A DNA stretch of 11,328 nt from Chloroflexota bacterium. GTDB lineage: Bacteria; Chloroflexota; Limnocylindria; Limnocylindrales; CSP1-4. A program made the translations under genes and the position numbers. Below the pieces are notes generated by a model, which was given only the letters and a program-made list of their open reading frames with translations, did not search any database and was not told the origin of the DNA. Below are positions 1 to 5,956 of the stretch, one piece after another (position 1 is the first letter of the stretch; each line of letters opens with the position of its first letter). The stretch spans positions 1 to 11,328 of the forward strand of contig JAKAAV010000028.1 of the NCBI GenBank assembly GCA_021802185.1. The letters run 5' to 3'.

Positions 1-912
1 GTTCCGCATGAGGTCGCGGATCGTGATCTCGCCGGTGCCCTCCAGGTTCGGCGGCCGCGCCTCGAGGGTCACGATGTGGTCCTGGCGCAGCTGGAGCTCG
101 GCCGCGTCCTCGACCGTGATGATCCGCTCGTCGTTGGGGATGAACGACGAGAGCACGTTGAGGAACGTGGTCTTGCCGGAACCGGTCCCGCCGGAGACGA
201 AGATGTTCAGCCGCGCCTCGACGCAGGCCCGCAGGAAGTCGAACATGTCCGCGGTCGCCGTGCCGAAGTCGATGAGGTCATCGACGGTGAACGGCTTCGC
301 GGCGAACTTCCGGATGGTGATCACGGGCCCGACGAGCGACAGCGGCGCGATGATGACGTTGACGCGGGAGCCGTCGGGGAGGCGGGCGTCGACGCGCGGA
401 CTCGACTCGTCGAGCCGGCGCCCCAGCGGGGCGATGATGCGGTCGACGATCCGCATGACGTGCTCTTCGCTCATGAACGCGCTGTCGACGCGGTGGATCT
501 TGCCCTTCCGCTCGATGTAGATGTGCCGCGCGCCGTTGACCATCACCTCGGTGATGGTGTCGTCGGCGAGCAGCGGCTCGAGCGGCCCGAGACCCATGAT
601 CTCGTCGACCATGCCCTGCACGAGTCGCATCCGCTCGTCGCGGGTCACGGTGAACTGGCGCTCCCGGATGATCCGCTCGATGAGGTCCTCGACCTTGGCC
701 CGGACGTCGGCCTGCTCCGAGATCTGGATGAGCGAATCGAACTCGCCGATGACCTCGGCCTGGAGCCGCACCGTCAGGTCGCGGAGGAGGTCCTCGCGGC
801 CGGCTGCCGCCGGCGTCAGCCGGGCGGCGGCCGGCGCCGTGGGCACGGGCGTCGACGGCCGCGTGGTCTCGGCACGTTGCTGTGCCTGCGCTTCCCTGCG
901 GAGCAGCGACAT
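1..912 (-). CDS. cpaF: CpaF/TadA-type secretion ATPase, 3' end beyond window
   Basis: This is the cytoplasmic hexameric ATPase that powers assembly of Tad/Flp-type pili (type II/IV secretion ATPase family). The 304 residues visible start at ATG 912 and run off the left edge without a stop. CpaF proteins are usually about 420-480 residues, so roughly the last third is missing. After a poorly conserved Ala/Pro/Gln-rich leader (residues 1-38) comes the N-terminal domain, with GLGPLEPLL (107-115) and the ITEVMVNG segment (120-127). The ATPase core has Walker A GGTGSGKTT (241-249) and an Asp-box-like ITVEDAAEL (265-273). The frame was set by reading the complementary strand through Walker A, near 170-195. 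AGGGGAG lies about 12 nt before the ATG. Other tad genes would be expected to the left. Family assignment is very secure; the symbol is by homology. Confidence 0.95.
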   Translation of the reverse strand, partial: MSLLRREAQAQQRAETTRPSTPVPTAPAAARLTPAAAGREDLLRDLTVRLQAEVIGEFDSLIQISEQADVRAKVEDLIERIIRERQFTVTRDERMRLVQGMVDEIMGLGPLEPLLADDTITEVMVNGARHIYIERKGKIHRVDSAFMSEEHVMRIVDRIIAPLGRRLDESSPRVDARLPDGSRVNVIIAPLSLVGPVITIRKFAAKPFTVDDLIDFGTATADMFDFLRACVEARLNIFVSGGTGSGKTTFLNVLSSFIPNDERIITVEDAAELQLRQDHIVTLEARPPNLEGTGEITIRDLMRN

Positions 913-1109
913 CGGTCCCCGGCACTCCCCTGACCCGGTCGCGGCCCTACCGGTCGGCCGCGCGCCCGCGAGGTCGTCGCCTCGCTACCCCAGAGAGTAC
1001 CGCCCCGGTGCATACCGGCACCCCGGCAATCGGCCCCTCGGGTACTGGTTCCCGACCGGCCGGGAGGGCGAGCCGCGTGGACGCGTGGCTGCGGGGGCAC
1101 CCGGACCCG

Positions 1110-1139
1110 TTCGACCGGGAATCATTCGACCGGGAATCA
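1110..1139. repeat. Perfect 15-bp tandem duplication
   Basis: The unit TTCGACCGGGAATCA occurs at 1110-1124 and again, without change or spacer, at 1125-1139. It directly abuts the hairpin at 1140-1169. It could be a tandem binding site for a regulator or a recent slippage duplication; the sequence alone does not decide. Confidence 0.9.
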
Positions 1140-1169
1140 AGAGCCCCGGCGGGGGAGTGCCGGGGCTCT
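1140..1169 (+). terminator. Terminator-like hairpin, 11-bp perfect stem
   Basis: AGAGCCCCGGC (1140-1150) pairs perfectly with GCCGGGGCTCT (1159-1169) around an 8-nt loop. The shape is that of an intrinsic terminator stem in a GC-rich genome, but no T-tract follows on the plus strand (CGTCGCGTCG) and only TTGATT on the minus strand. Its place is odd: it lies upstream of both flanking genes, which diverge. It would therefore stop an unseen short transcript, act in a leader, or insulate the two promoters. The hairpin is certain; the terminator role and strand are not. Confidence 0.4.
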
Positions 1170-1293
1170 CGTCGCGTCGTCTCCGGAGGAGGAGGGAGGA
1201 GACGAAGGTCATGTTGCCTTCGCCGGCTGAAGCGATCCTGAATACGCGGCCGTGGCTGCGACGATTTCGCGCGGGCGCGAGTCCATTCGTCGC

Positions 1294-1321
1294 CGCGCCC
1301 GACGGCCGTCGATCGGGCGCG
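1294..1321. repeat. 9-bp inverted repeat upstream of the small gene
   Basis: CGCGCCCGA (1294-1302) pairs with TCGGGCGCG (1313-1321). The spacer overlaps a second palindrome, GACGGCCGTC (1301-1310). It lies 80 nt before the ATG at 1402, where it could be a leader hairpin or an operator. No poly-T follows, so a terminator role is not favoured. Confidence 0.5.
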
Positions 1322-1401
1322 TCCTCCCGCGACTGCGCGCGACCGGTCGACGCTGGCGCGGCGGCCTACCATTCCCGTGGTTCCCGCGTTGCGAGGTCGC
1401 C

Positions 1402-1713
1402 ATGCCGCTGTTCCAGTCCGCGACGCCGAAGCGCGCCGTCACGAAGTCCTACGGACGGGACGGCCTCATCGCGCTCGTGAACCCGCTCCTGACCCTCATC
1501 ATGCGGGCGTTCGGCGTCCAGCCGCGCCTCCGGCCGGAAGAGCGCGTCGTCGCGGAGATGGAGCGGGACGCCGCGGCCATGATCCGGGCCGGGTATCGGA
1601 TCGCATCGCAGGAGCAGTTCGAGATGCCGCCGTTCGAGGTGACCTGGTACCGCGTCACGTACGAGCTCGCTGACGGCGCCGGAACCCGCGCGAGCGGCCG
1701 CCCAGGCTCGTAG
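1402..1713 (+). CDS. Small protein of unknown function (103 aa)
   Basis: I do not recognise a family. The frame reads as a plausible soluble protein. It has a basic N-terminus (residues about 7-16), then a hydrophobic, possibly amphipathic stretch around GLIALVNPLLTLIMRAF. A charged helix-like part with EERVVAEMERDAAAMIRAGY follows, then a segment rich in aromatic residues (FEVTWYRVTYEL), and a short Gly/Arg/Ser tail. ATG 1402 was chosen because GAGGT sits seven nt upstream and the protein-like composition begins there. The frame stays open upstream to a GTG at 1252, but that part is Arg-rich and looks non-coding. It precedes pxpA by 47 nt on the same strand, so it may be the first gene of the pxp unit. 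Composition supports coding; function is unknown. Confidence 0.65.
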   Translation: MPLFQSATPKRAVTKSYGRDGLIALVNPLLTLIMRAFGVQPRLRPEERVVAEMERDAAAMIRAGYRIASQEQFEMPPFEVTWYRVTYELADGAGTRASGRPGS

Positions 1714-1760
1714 ATCGCGGCGCGCCAGGCGAGCACCGCGGCCGGCAGGAGGAACCGCGC

Positions 1761-2525
1761 ATGCCAGATCGGATCGACCTGAACGCGGACGTCGGGGAGA
1801 GCCTGGGCCCGTGGCCGATGGGCGCAGACGAGGCCCTCATGCCGTTCCTCAGCTCGGCGAACATCGCGTGCGGCTTCCACGCCGGCGACCCGCTGACGAT
1901 CCGGCGGACCGTGCGGCTCGCGCTCGACGCCGGCGTCGCGGTCGGCGCGCATCCGGGCTTTCCCGATCTGCTCGAGTTCGGCCGCCGTGCGATGTCGATC
2001 ACGTCCCGCGAGCTCGAGGCGGTCGTCCTGTACCAGGTCGCCGCGCTCGCCGGGATCGCCCGTGCCGAAGGCGGTCGCCTCGTCCACGTGAAGGCGCACG
2101 GCGCGCTGTACCACCACGTCTCGTCGGATGCCGCGGCCGGGTTGGCGTTCGCGACGGCCGTGGCGCGGCTCGACAGCGGACTGGCGATCGTGGGGCCGCC
2201 GGGATCCGCCGTGCTCGAGGCCGCCACCGAGCTCGGCCTCCGGTCGCTCGTCGAGGGCTTCGCCGACCGTTCGTACGAGCCGTCCGGTCGGCTGCGGGCG
2301 CGCGACCTGCCGGGGGCGCTCCACGAGGAACCGGAGATGGCCGCGGCCCAGGCGGTGTCGATCGCGCGCGAGGGGCGGGTCACGGCGGTCGACGGGTCGG
2401 TGGTACCCGTCGCGGCGGACACGATCTGCATCCACGGCGACACGCCGGGAGCGCCTGCGATCGCCTCGGCCGTTCGCCGCGCCCTGGAAGCCGTCGGGAT
2501 CGAGGTGCGCTCGGCCTGTGCGTGA
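1761..2525 (+). CDS. pxpA: 5-oxoprolinase subunit A (LamB/YcsF family)
   Basis: This is a subunit of the three-part PxpABC enzyme, which uses ATP to open 5-oxoproline (pyroglutamate) to glutamate in the cytoplasm. At 254 residues it has the normal family length. Conserved blocks are IDLNADVGES (5-14), NIACGFHAGDP (34-44), VGAHPGFPD (61-69), HVKAHGALYH (109-118), EGFADRSYEPSGRL in the middle and ICIHGDTPGA near the C-terminus. These cover the metal-dependent TIM-barrel-like fold of the LamB/YcsF group. AGGAGG at 1747-1752 lies eight nt before ATG 1761, the strongest Shine-Dalgarno in this half of the window. Its stop overlaps the GTG start of pxpB by 8 nt, indicating coupled translation. Confidence 0.95.
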   Translation: MPDRIDLNADVGESLGPWPMGADEALMPFLSSANIACGFHAGDPLTIRRTVRLALDAGVAVGAHPGFPDLLEFGRRAMSITSRELEAVVLYQVAALAGIARAEGGRLVHVKAHGALYHHVSSDAAAGLAFATAVARLDSGLAIVGPPGSAVLEAATELGLRSLVEGFADRSYEPSGRLRARDLPGALHEEPEMAAAQAVSIAREGRVTAVDGSVVPVAADTICIHGDTPGAPAIASAVRRALEAVGIEVRSACA

Positions 2526-3249
2526 GCGGAGCGCCGCCCTGCCGGTTCCACGCATCGACGTCGTGGGCGACGCCGCCCTCATCGCGACGCTCGCGAACGA
2601 CCTCGACCTCGATGTGAGCCGCTGGGCACTGCGCGCTGCGGCGTGGCTCGAGGCACGCCGCCCGTCGATACCCGGCCTCGGCGCGCCCGTCCCCGGCCAC
2701 GCCAGCGTCCTCGTCCCGTTCGACCCGGACCGGTTGCCCGAGACCGCCGTGCGATCGCTCATCGCCGACGCACTCGAGCAGACACGGCGACCCTTCGGCG
2801 GGGATCGCGCGGACTCCGGCGAGGGCCCCGCGATGCACGGCGTCACCGGCGTGCTGCACGAGATCGCCGTGTCGTACGGGGGCGCGGACGGGCCGGACCT
2901 CGCGGACGTTGCCGCACGCACGGGTCTCCCGTTGGCCGAGGTCGTCGCACTGCACGCTTCGGTCGAGTACCGCGTGCTCGTGCTCGGGTTCGTGCCCGGG
3001 TTCCCGTATCTCGGCATCGTGCCGGCGGCGCTCGAGCTTCCCCGACGGCCGACGCCGCGGACGCGCGTGCCCTCGGGCAGCGTCGCGATCGCCGGCCGGC
3101 AGACGGGGATCTACCCGTTCGAGACGCCCGGCGGTTGGCATCTGATCGGCCGAACGGACGTCGCGCTCTGGGACCCGCTGCGCGAGCCGCCGGCCCTGCT
3201 CGCGCCGGGGGACCGCGTCCGGTTCATTCCGACGCGCGTCGCAGGCTGA
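2518..3249 (+). CDS. pxpB: 5-oxoprolinase subunit B (KipI/allophanate hydrolase subunit 1 family)
   Basis: This 243-residue protein is the partner of PxpC; the two resemble the halves of the urea amidolyase/allophanate hydrolase carboxyl-transfer region. Diagnostic blocks are HEIAVSYGG.DGPDL, HASVEYRVLVLGFVPGFPYLG, PRTRVPSGSVAIAGRQTGIYP and TPGGWHLIGRT, all in the usual order. The start was set at GTG 2518, which overlaps the end of pxpA by 8 nt and has GAGGTG at 2502-2507. No ATG lies in frame before the first conserved block. The first dozen residues are variable, so a start slightly downstream cannot be excluded. A 3-nt gap separates it from pxpC. Confidence 0.93.
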   Translation: MRERSAALPVPRIDVVGDAALIATLANDLDLDVSRWALRAAAWLEARRPSIPGLGAPVPGHASVLVPFDPDRLPETAVRSLIADALEQTRRPFGGDRADSGEGPAMHGVTGVLHEIAVSYGGADGPDLADVAARTGLPLAEVVALHASVEYRVLVLGFVPGFPYLGIVPAALELPRRPTPRTRVPSGSVAIAGRQTGIYPFETPGGWHLIGRTDVALWDPLREPPALLAPGDRVRFIPTRVAG

Positions 3250-3252
3250 CAC

Positions 3253-4362
3253 GTGCTGGAGGTCGTCTCGCCCGGCGTCCTGCTCACGCTCCAGGACCGC
3301 GGCCGGCCGGGCCTCGCCCACCTCGGAGTGCCGCCGTCGGGACCTGCGGACCCGTGGGCATACGAGGTCGCGACCGTCCTCGCGGGCTGGCGGCCGGATG
3401 CCGGGCTGCCCGGCCCCGTCGCGCTCGAGGTCACGCTCGGCGGGACGCACTTCCGGATCCTCGAAGCGTGCGCGCTCGCACTGGCCGGGGCGGACCTCGG
3501 CGCGGAACTCGATGATGGAACACGGCTCGCCTCGGGGAGCGTCCAGCGGGTTGCCGCCGGGTCGGAGGTGAGGTTCACCGGCGGGACGGGCGCGGACGGG
3601 GGGCCAGCCGCCGGGATGCGCGCCTACGTCGCGCTCGCCGGCGGGATCGAGGCGCGCCTCGTCCTCGGGTCGGCATCGACCTGCGTCTCGGCACGGCTCG
3701 GGGGGATCGACGGCCGGCCGCTCCGCGCGGGCGACGTCATCGTGCCGGTCCGCCACGCCGCGCTCGACGCCGTCGGCCGGGCATGGCCACTCGCGGCTGC
3801 CCCGCATCCCGCGCGCTCGCGTGCTCCCATCGCGTTCGTTCCCGGCCCGGACCTCGGGCGCCTTCCCCCGGGCGCGTCCGAGGCGCTGCAGGCCACGACG
3901 TGGCGGGTCGGCGACGCATGCGACCGAATGGGCAGCCGCCTCGAGCCGGCGGGCGGCTCGAGGCGGCTCGAGCCGACGAGTGCCCCCATCCCGCTCGACC
4001 CCGCGGATCGCTCGGGGCGGGCCCAACCCGCGAATGCGTCCGGCCCGCTCGAGGCCGGTCACGAGATCCTGTCGCACCCGGTCGTCCCCGGCGCGATCCA
4101 GGTCCCCGCCGACGGCCGCCCCGTCATCCTGTTCGTCGACGGTCCGACGATCGGCGGCTACCCGGTCATCGGCGTCGTGCCGCGGTGGCAGTGGCCTCGG
4201 CTCGGTCAGCTCCGGCCGGGCGACGAGGTCACGTTCGCCCCGCAGGACGCCGAGTCGGCGCGCGGCGCGTGGGACGCGCAGCGGGCGGAGTTCGGCGCGG
4301 GAGTGTCGCGGATGTCGGCCGACGCGGTGTGGGACCGGCTCGCCGACGGCGCGGGCTCGTGA
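3253..4362 (+). CDS. pxpC: 5-oxoprolinase subunit C (biotin-dependent carboxyltransferase-like)
   Basis: This is the 369-residue third subunit of PxpABC. Family blocks are VVSPGVLLTLQDRGRPG (4-20), GVPPSGPADPWA (25-36), LALAGADLGAELDDG (75-89), AYVALAGGI (124-132), LGSASTCVSARLGG (138-151), ACDRMGSRLE (222-231), VPGAIQVPADGRPVILFVDG (278-297) and IGGYP..GVVPRWQWPRLGQLRPGD toward the end. GTG 3253 follows the pxpB stop by 3 nt. No strong Shine-Dalgarno is visible, so translation probably depends on coupling. The oddity is residues about 232-266. Where relatives pass quickly from the DRMG.RL block to the I.S..V.PGAIQ block, this protein carries about 30 extra residues rich in Pro, Ser, Arg and Ala. 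They are encoded in part by short DNA repeats. The catalytic blocks on both sides look intact. Confidence 0.94.
   Translation: MLEVVSPGVLLTLQDRGRPGLAHLGVPPSGPADPWAYEVATVLAGWRPDAGLPGPVALEVTLGGTHFRILEACALALAGADLGAELDDGTRLASGSVQRVAAGSEVRFTGGTGADGGPAAGMRAYVALAGGIEARLVLGSASTCVSARLGGIDGRPLRAGDVIVPVRHAALDAVGRAWPLAAAPHPARSRAPIAFVPGPDLGRLPPGASEALQATTWRVGDACDRMGSRLEPAGGSRRLEPTSAPIPLDPADRSGRAQPANASGPLEAGHEILSHPVVPGAIQVPADGRPVILFVDGPTIGGYPVIGVVPRWQWPRLGQLRPGDEVTFAPQDAESARGAWDAQRAEFGAGVSRMSADAVWDRLADGAGS
3935..3971. repeat. Inverted and tandem repeats inside pxpC
   Basis: GCCGCCTCGAGCC (3935-3947) is a perfect inverted repeat of GGCTCGAGGCGGC (3955-3967). Overlapping this, GGCGGCTCGA is present twice in tandem at 3952-3961 and 3962-3971. 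The result at protein level is the doubled RLEP pattern at the start of the extra loop. The repeat coincides with the non-conserved insertion, suggesting that the loop grew by repeat expansion. Confidence 0.85.
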
Positions 4363-4513
4363 GGTGCGCCGAACCGACGAACCGCGCGGGACGATCTGGC
4401 CGAAGGTGTCGGGTGCGCGCAGAACCGATCGGTCCGACTCGCGGTGGACGGCGGATGCCGCGTCCCCTTGGAGGAACGGGAGGCCCGAGCGAGACGACGA
4501 CTGCGAGCCGGCG
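4363..4513. other. Convergent intergenic region, pxpC / cupin
   Basis: These 151 nt lie between two converging transcription units. The only structures seen are an imperfect hairpin at 4446-4465 (GGACG pairing with CGTCC, with an inner CGG/CCG step and no T-tract) and a 10-bp palindrome ACCGATCGGT at 4424-4433. Neither is a convincing intrinsic terminator; termination may be factor-dependent. Confidence 0.5.
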
Positions 4514-4921
4514 TCAGCCCCCTTCCTTGCCGGGAGCCTCCGCGAGCGCCTCCCGCATCATCGCGAGCGACCGGTCCGGTCCCTTGAACCCGACCAGGTA
4601 CTCGAGCCGGATCGGCGCAAAGCACTCGTAGAACACGACGTCCTCGTCGCCGAGCTGGCGGAACGCGTGGATCCAGTCGGACGGGATCACGAGCAGCGAC
4701 CCCGGCCCGACCTCAGATTCCTCGTCCCCGACCTTCGCCCAGAGCCGGCCGCGCTCGACGAGCATGATCTGCTCGGCCGGGTGATGGTGCTCCGGGATCA
4801 CGACGCCGTCGCGGTAGACGATGCGGGTCATCATGACCTTCTCGCCGGACACCGCCTGCCGGCTCACGCCCCTGACGTACTCGACCGTCGGGAACTCGTC
4901 CCAGGTCGTGATCTGGCCCAC
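4514..4921 (-). CDS. Single-domain cupin protein
   Basis: This 135-residue protein is the last gene of the molybdenum hydroxylase operon. Cupin motif 1 is G39-x5-H45-H46-H47-P-A-E50-Q51 with G58 closing the turn. Motif 2 follows as PGSLLVIPSDWIH (73-85), with H85 as the fourth likely metal ligand. Such small cupins bind a divalent metal; they may act as dioxygenases, isomerases or sugar/acid-binding proteins, so no reaction can be assigned. The start is GTG 4921, one nt after the stop of the preceding gene. The frame begins well before the cupin core, giving the expected length for a one-domain cupin. Its position suggests either a step after the hydroxylase or an accessory role. Confidence 0.88.
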   Translation of the reverse strand: MGQITTWDEFPTVEYVRGVSRQAVSGEKVMMTRIVYRDGVVIPEHHHPAEQIMLVERGRLWAKVGDEESEVGPGSLLVIPSDWIHAFRQLGDEDVVFYECFAPIRLEYLVGFKGPDRSLAMMREALAEAPGKEGG

Positions 4922-4922
4922 G

Positions 4923-5954
4923 TCAGCGGCCTCCCGCGGCGGCGGCGCTCTCGGTCGCCCACTTCGCCTCGAGCCCCCGAAGGATCTTCTCGGGCGTCAC
5001 GGGCAGGTCGTCCACCCGCACCCCGCACGCGTGGTAGATCGCGTTGACGATCGCCGGGATCGGTGAGTTCGCCGTCATCTCGCCCACGCCCTTCACGCCG
5101 TACGGTCCCGTCGACGACGGCACCTCGAGCACGACGCAGTCGATCTCCGGCAGCTCCGCCGGCCCCGGCATGACGTACTCGCTGAAGTCCTTCGGCTTGT
5201 GGTCCGGGTTCGGGTAGTAGGGCTCCGTGGTCTCGTACAGCGCGTGCGACATGCCCATCCACGCGCCACCGACGATCTGGCCCCGCACGAGCGCCGGGTT
5301 GACCTGGCGGCCGACCTCGTACGCGCTCCTGATGCCGAGGACCGCGACCTGCCCGGTTTCGGTGTCGACCTCGACCTCGGCGATCGTGCAGGCGTGCGCC
5401 TCCGTCGAGTCCGGGTCCATCGCGCCGGTCTCCGGGTCCACCGGGCTCTTCGGCTTCATGTAGGCGCCACGGCCCGAGATGGTCCGCCCGTACTCGAACT
5501 GCGCCTTCGACGCGACCTCCGCCACGCGCACACACCGACCAGGGTCGCCGGCCACCAGGACGTTCCCGAAGCCGTCGAGCACGAGACCGCCGACCGGCGC
5601 GTTCAGTTCCAGTGCGGCGACCTCGAGGAGCGCGGTCCGGGCCTCTTCCGCCGCGGCCTTCACCGCGTTGCCCACGCGGTGCGTCGCCCGACTCGCGAAG
5701 GTGCCCATGCAGTGGGGGCCAGTGTCGGTGTCCGCTGTGTCGATCACGACCTCGTCGGCCGCAACGCCGAGCGTCTCGGCGGCGATCTGGCCGATGACCG
5801 TGCGAAGCCCCTGGCCGAGGTCCGTGCTCGAGAGTGCCACGACGAACGAGCCGCTCGTCGTGGCGTGGATGAGGGCCTGCGACGGATCGCCGCCCAGGTT
5901 CATGCCGGTCGGGTAGTTGACCGCCGCGATCCCCGTCCCGCGAAGCTTCGCCAT
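4923..5954 (-). CDS. Molybdenum hydroxylase catalytic subunit, C-terminal half (MoCoBD_2)
   Basis: This 343-residue protein is the second molybdopterin-binding domain of a xanthine dehydrogenase-family catalytic subunit, encoded as a separate gene. It begins just where the second domain normally begins, with RGTGIAAVNYPTGMN (5-19). It then has LSSTDLGQG (41-49), GPHCMGTFASRATHRVGNAV (79-98) and the catalytic-site block PYGVKGVGE (284-292), whose E292 is the general-base glutamate of the family. ATG 5954 was chosen because AAGGAG at 5970-5965 lies ten nt upstream and domain homology starts immediately. The frame is open far upstream, but that sequence is Arg/Gly-rich and unrelated to the family. 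Only 2 nt separate it from the stop of the first half. NdhM of nicotinate dehydrogenase is a known analogue of about this size. Confidence 0.9.
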   Translation of the reverse strand: MAKLRGTGIAAVNYPTGMNLGGDPSQALIHATTSGSFVVALSSTDLGQGLRTVIGQIAAETLGVAADEVVIDTADTDTGPHCMGTFASRATHRVGNAVKAAAEEARTALLEVAALELNAPVGGLVLDGFGNVLVAGDPGRCVRVAEVASKAQFEYGRTISGRGAYMKPKSPVDPETGAMDPDSTEAHACTIAEVEVDTETGQVAVLGIRSAYEVGRQVNPALVRGQIVGGAWMGMSHALYETTEPYYPNPDHKPKDFSEYVMPGPAELPEIDCVVLEVPSSTGPYGVKGVGEMTANSPIPAIVNAIYHACGVRVDDLPVTPEKILRGLEAKWATESAAAAGGR

Positions 5955-5956
5955 GG

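Larger units (their letters stand above)
913..1401. other. 489-nt divergent intergenic region without a convincing gene
   Basis: The gap lies between two genes transcribed away from each other, so it should hold promoters for both. Open frames across it translate to Arg/Pro/Gly-rich sequence with no recognisable domain. What is visible: a 6-bp stem pair at 968-973/980-985; AGTACC (996-1001) pairing with GGTACT (1041-1046) around a small hairpin at 1005-1018; a 15-bp perfect tandem duplication at 1110-1139; an 11-bp hairpin at 1140-1169; and a 9-bp hairpin at 1294-1321. I could not pick out confident -35/-10 boxes on either strand. A small structured RNA or a long structured leader is possible but no known class was recognised. 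Confidence 0.6.

Noticed and set aside
76..933. Plus-strand open frame opposite cpaF
   Set aside because: It is rich in Asp, Arg and Glu without motif, while the minus strand has a complete Walker A and CpaF blocks.
985..1212. 75-codon minus-strand open frame in the divergent gap
   Set aside because: It is Arg/Pro/Gly-rich, runs through the hairpin and tandem repeat, and shows no protein-like pattern.
1449..3017. Long minus-strand open frame across pxpA and pxpB
   Set aside because: Its translation is Arg/Ser/Pro-rich without any domain and is antisense to two securely identified genes.
2380..4077. 565-codon minus-strand open frame across pxpB and pxpC
   Set aside because: It is an antisense shadow with biased composition; the plus strand carries clear PxpB and PxpC blocks.
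4424..4433. Palindrome ACCGATCGGT in the convergent gap as an operator
   Set aside because: It is only 10 bp with no spacer, lies downstream of both genes and is likely by chance in GC-rich sequence.
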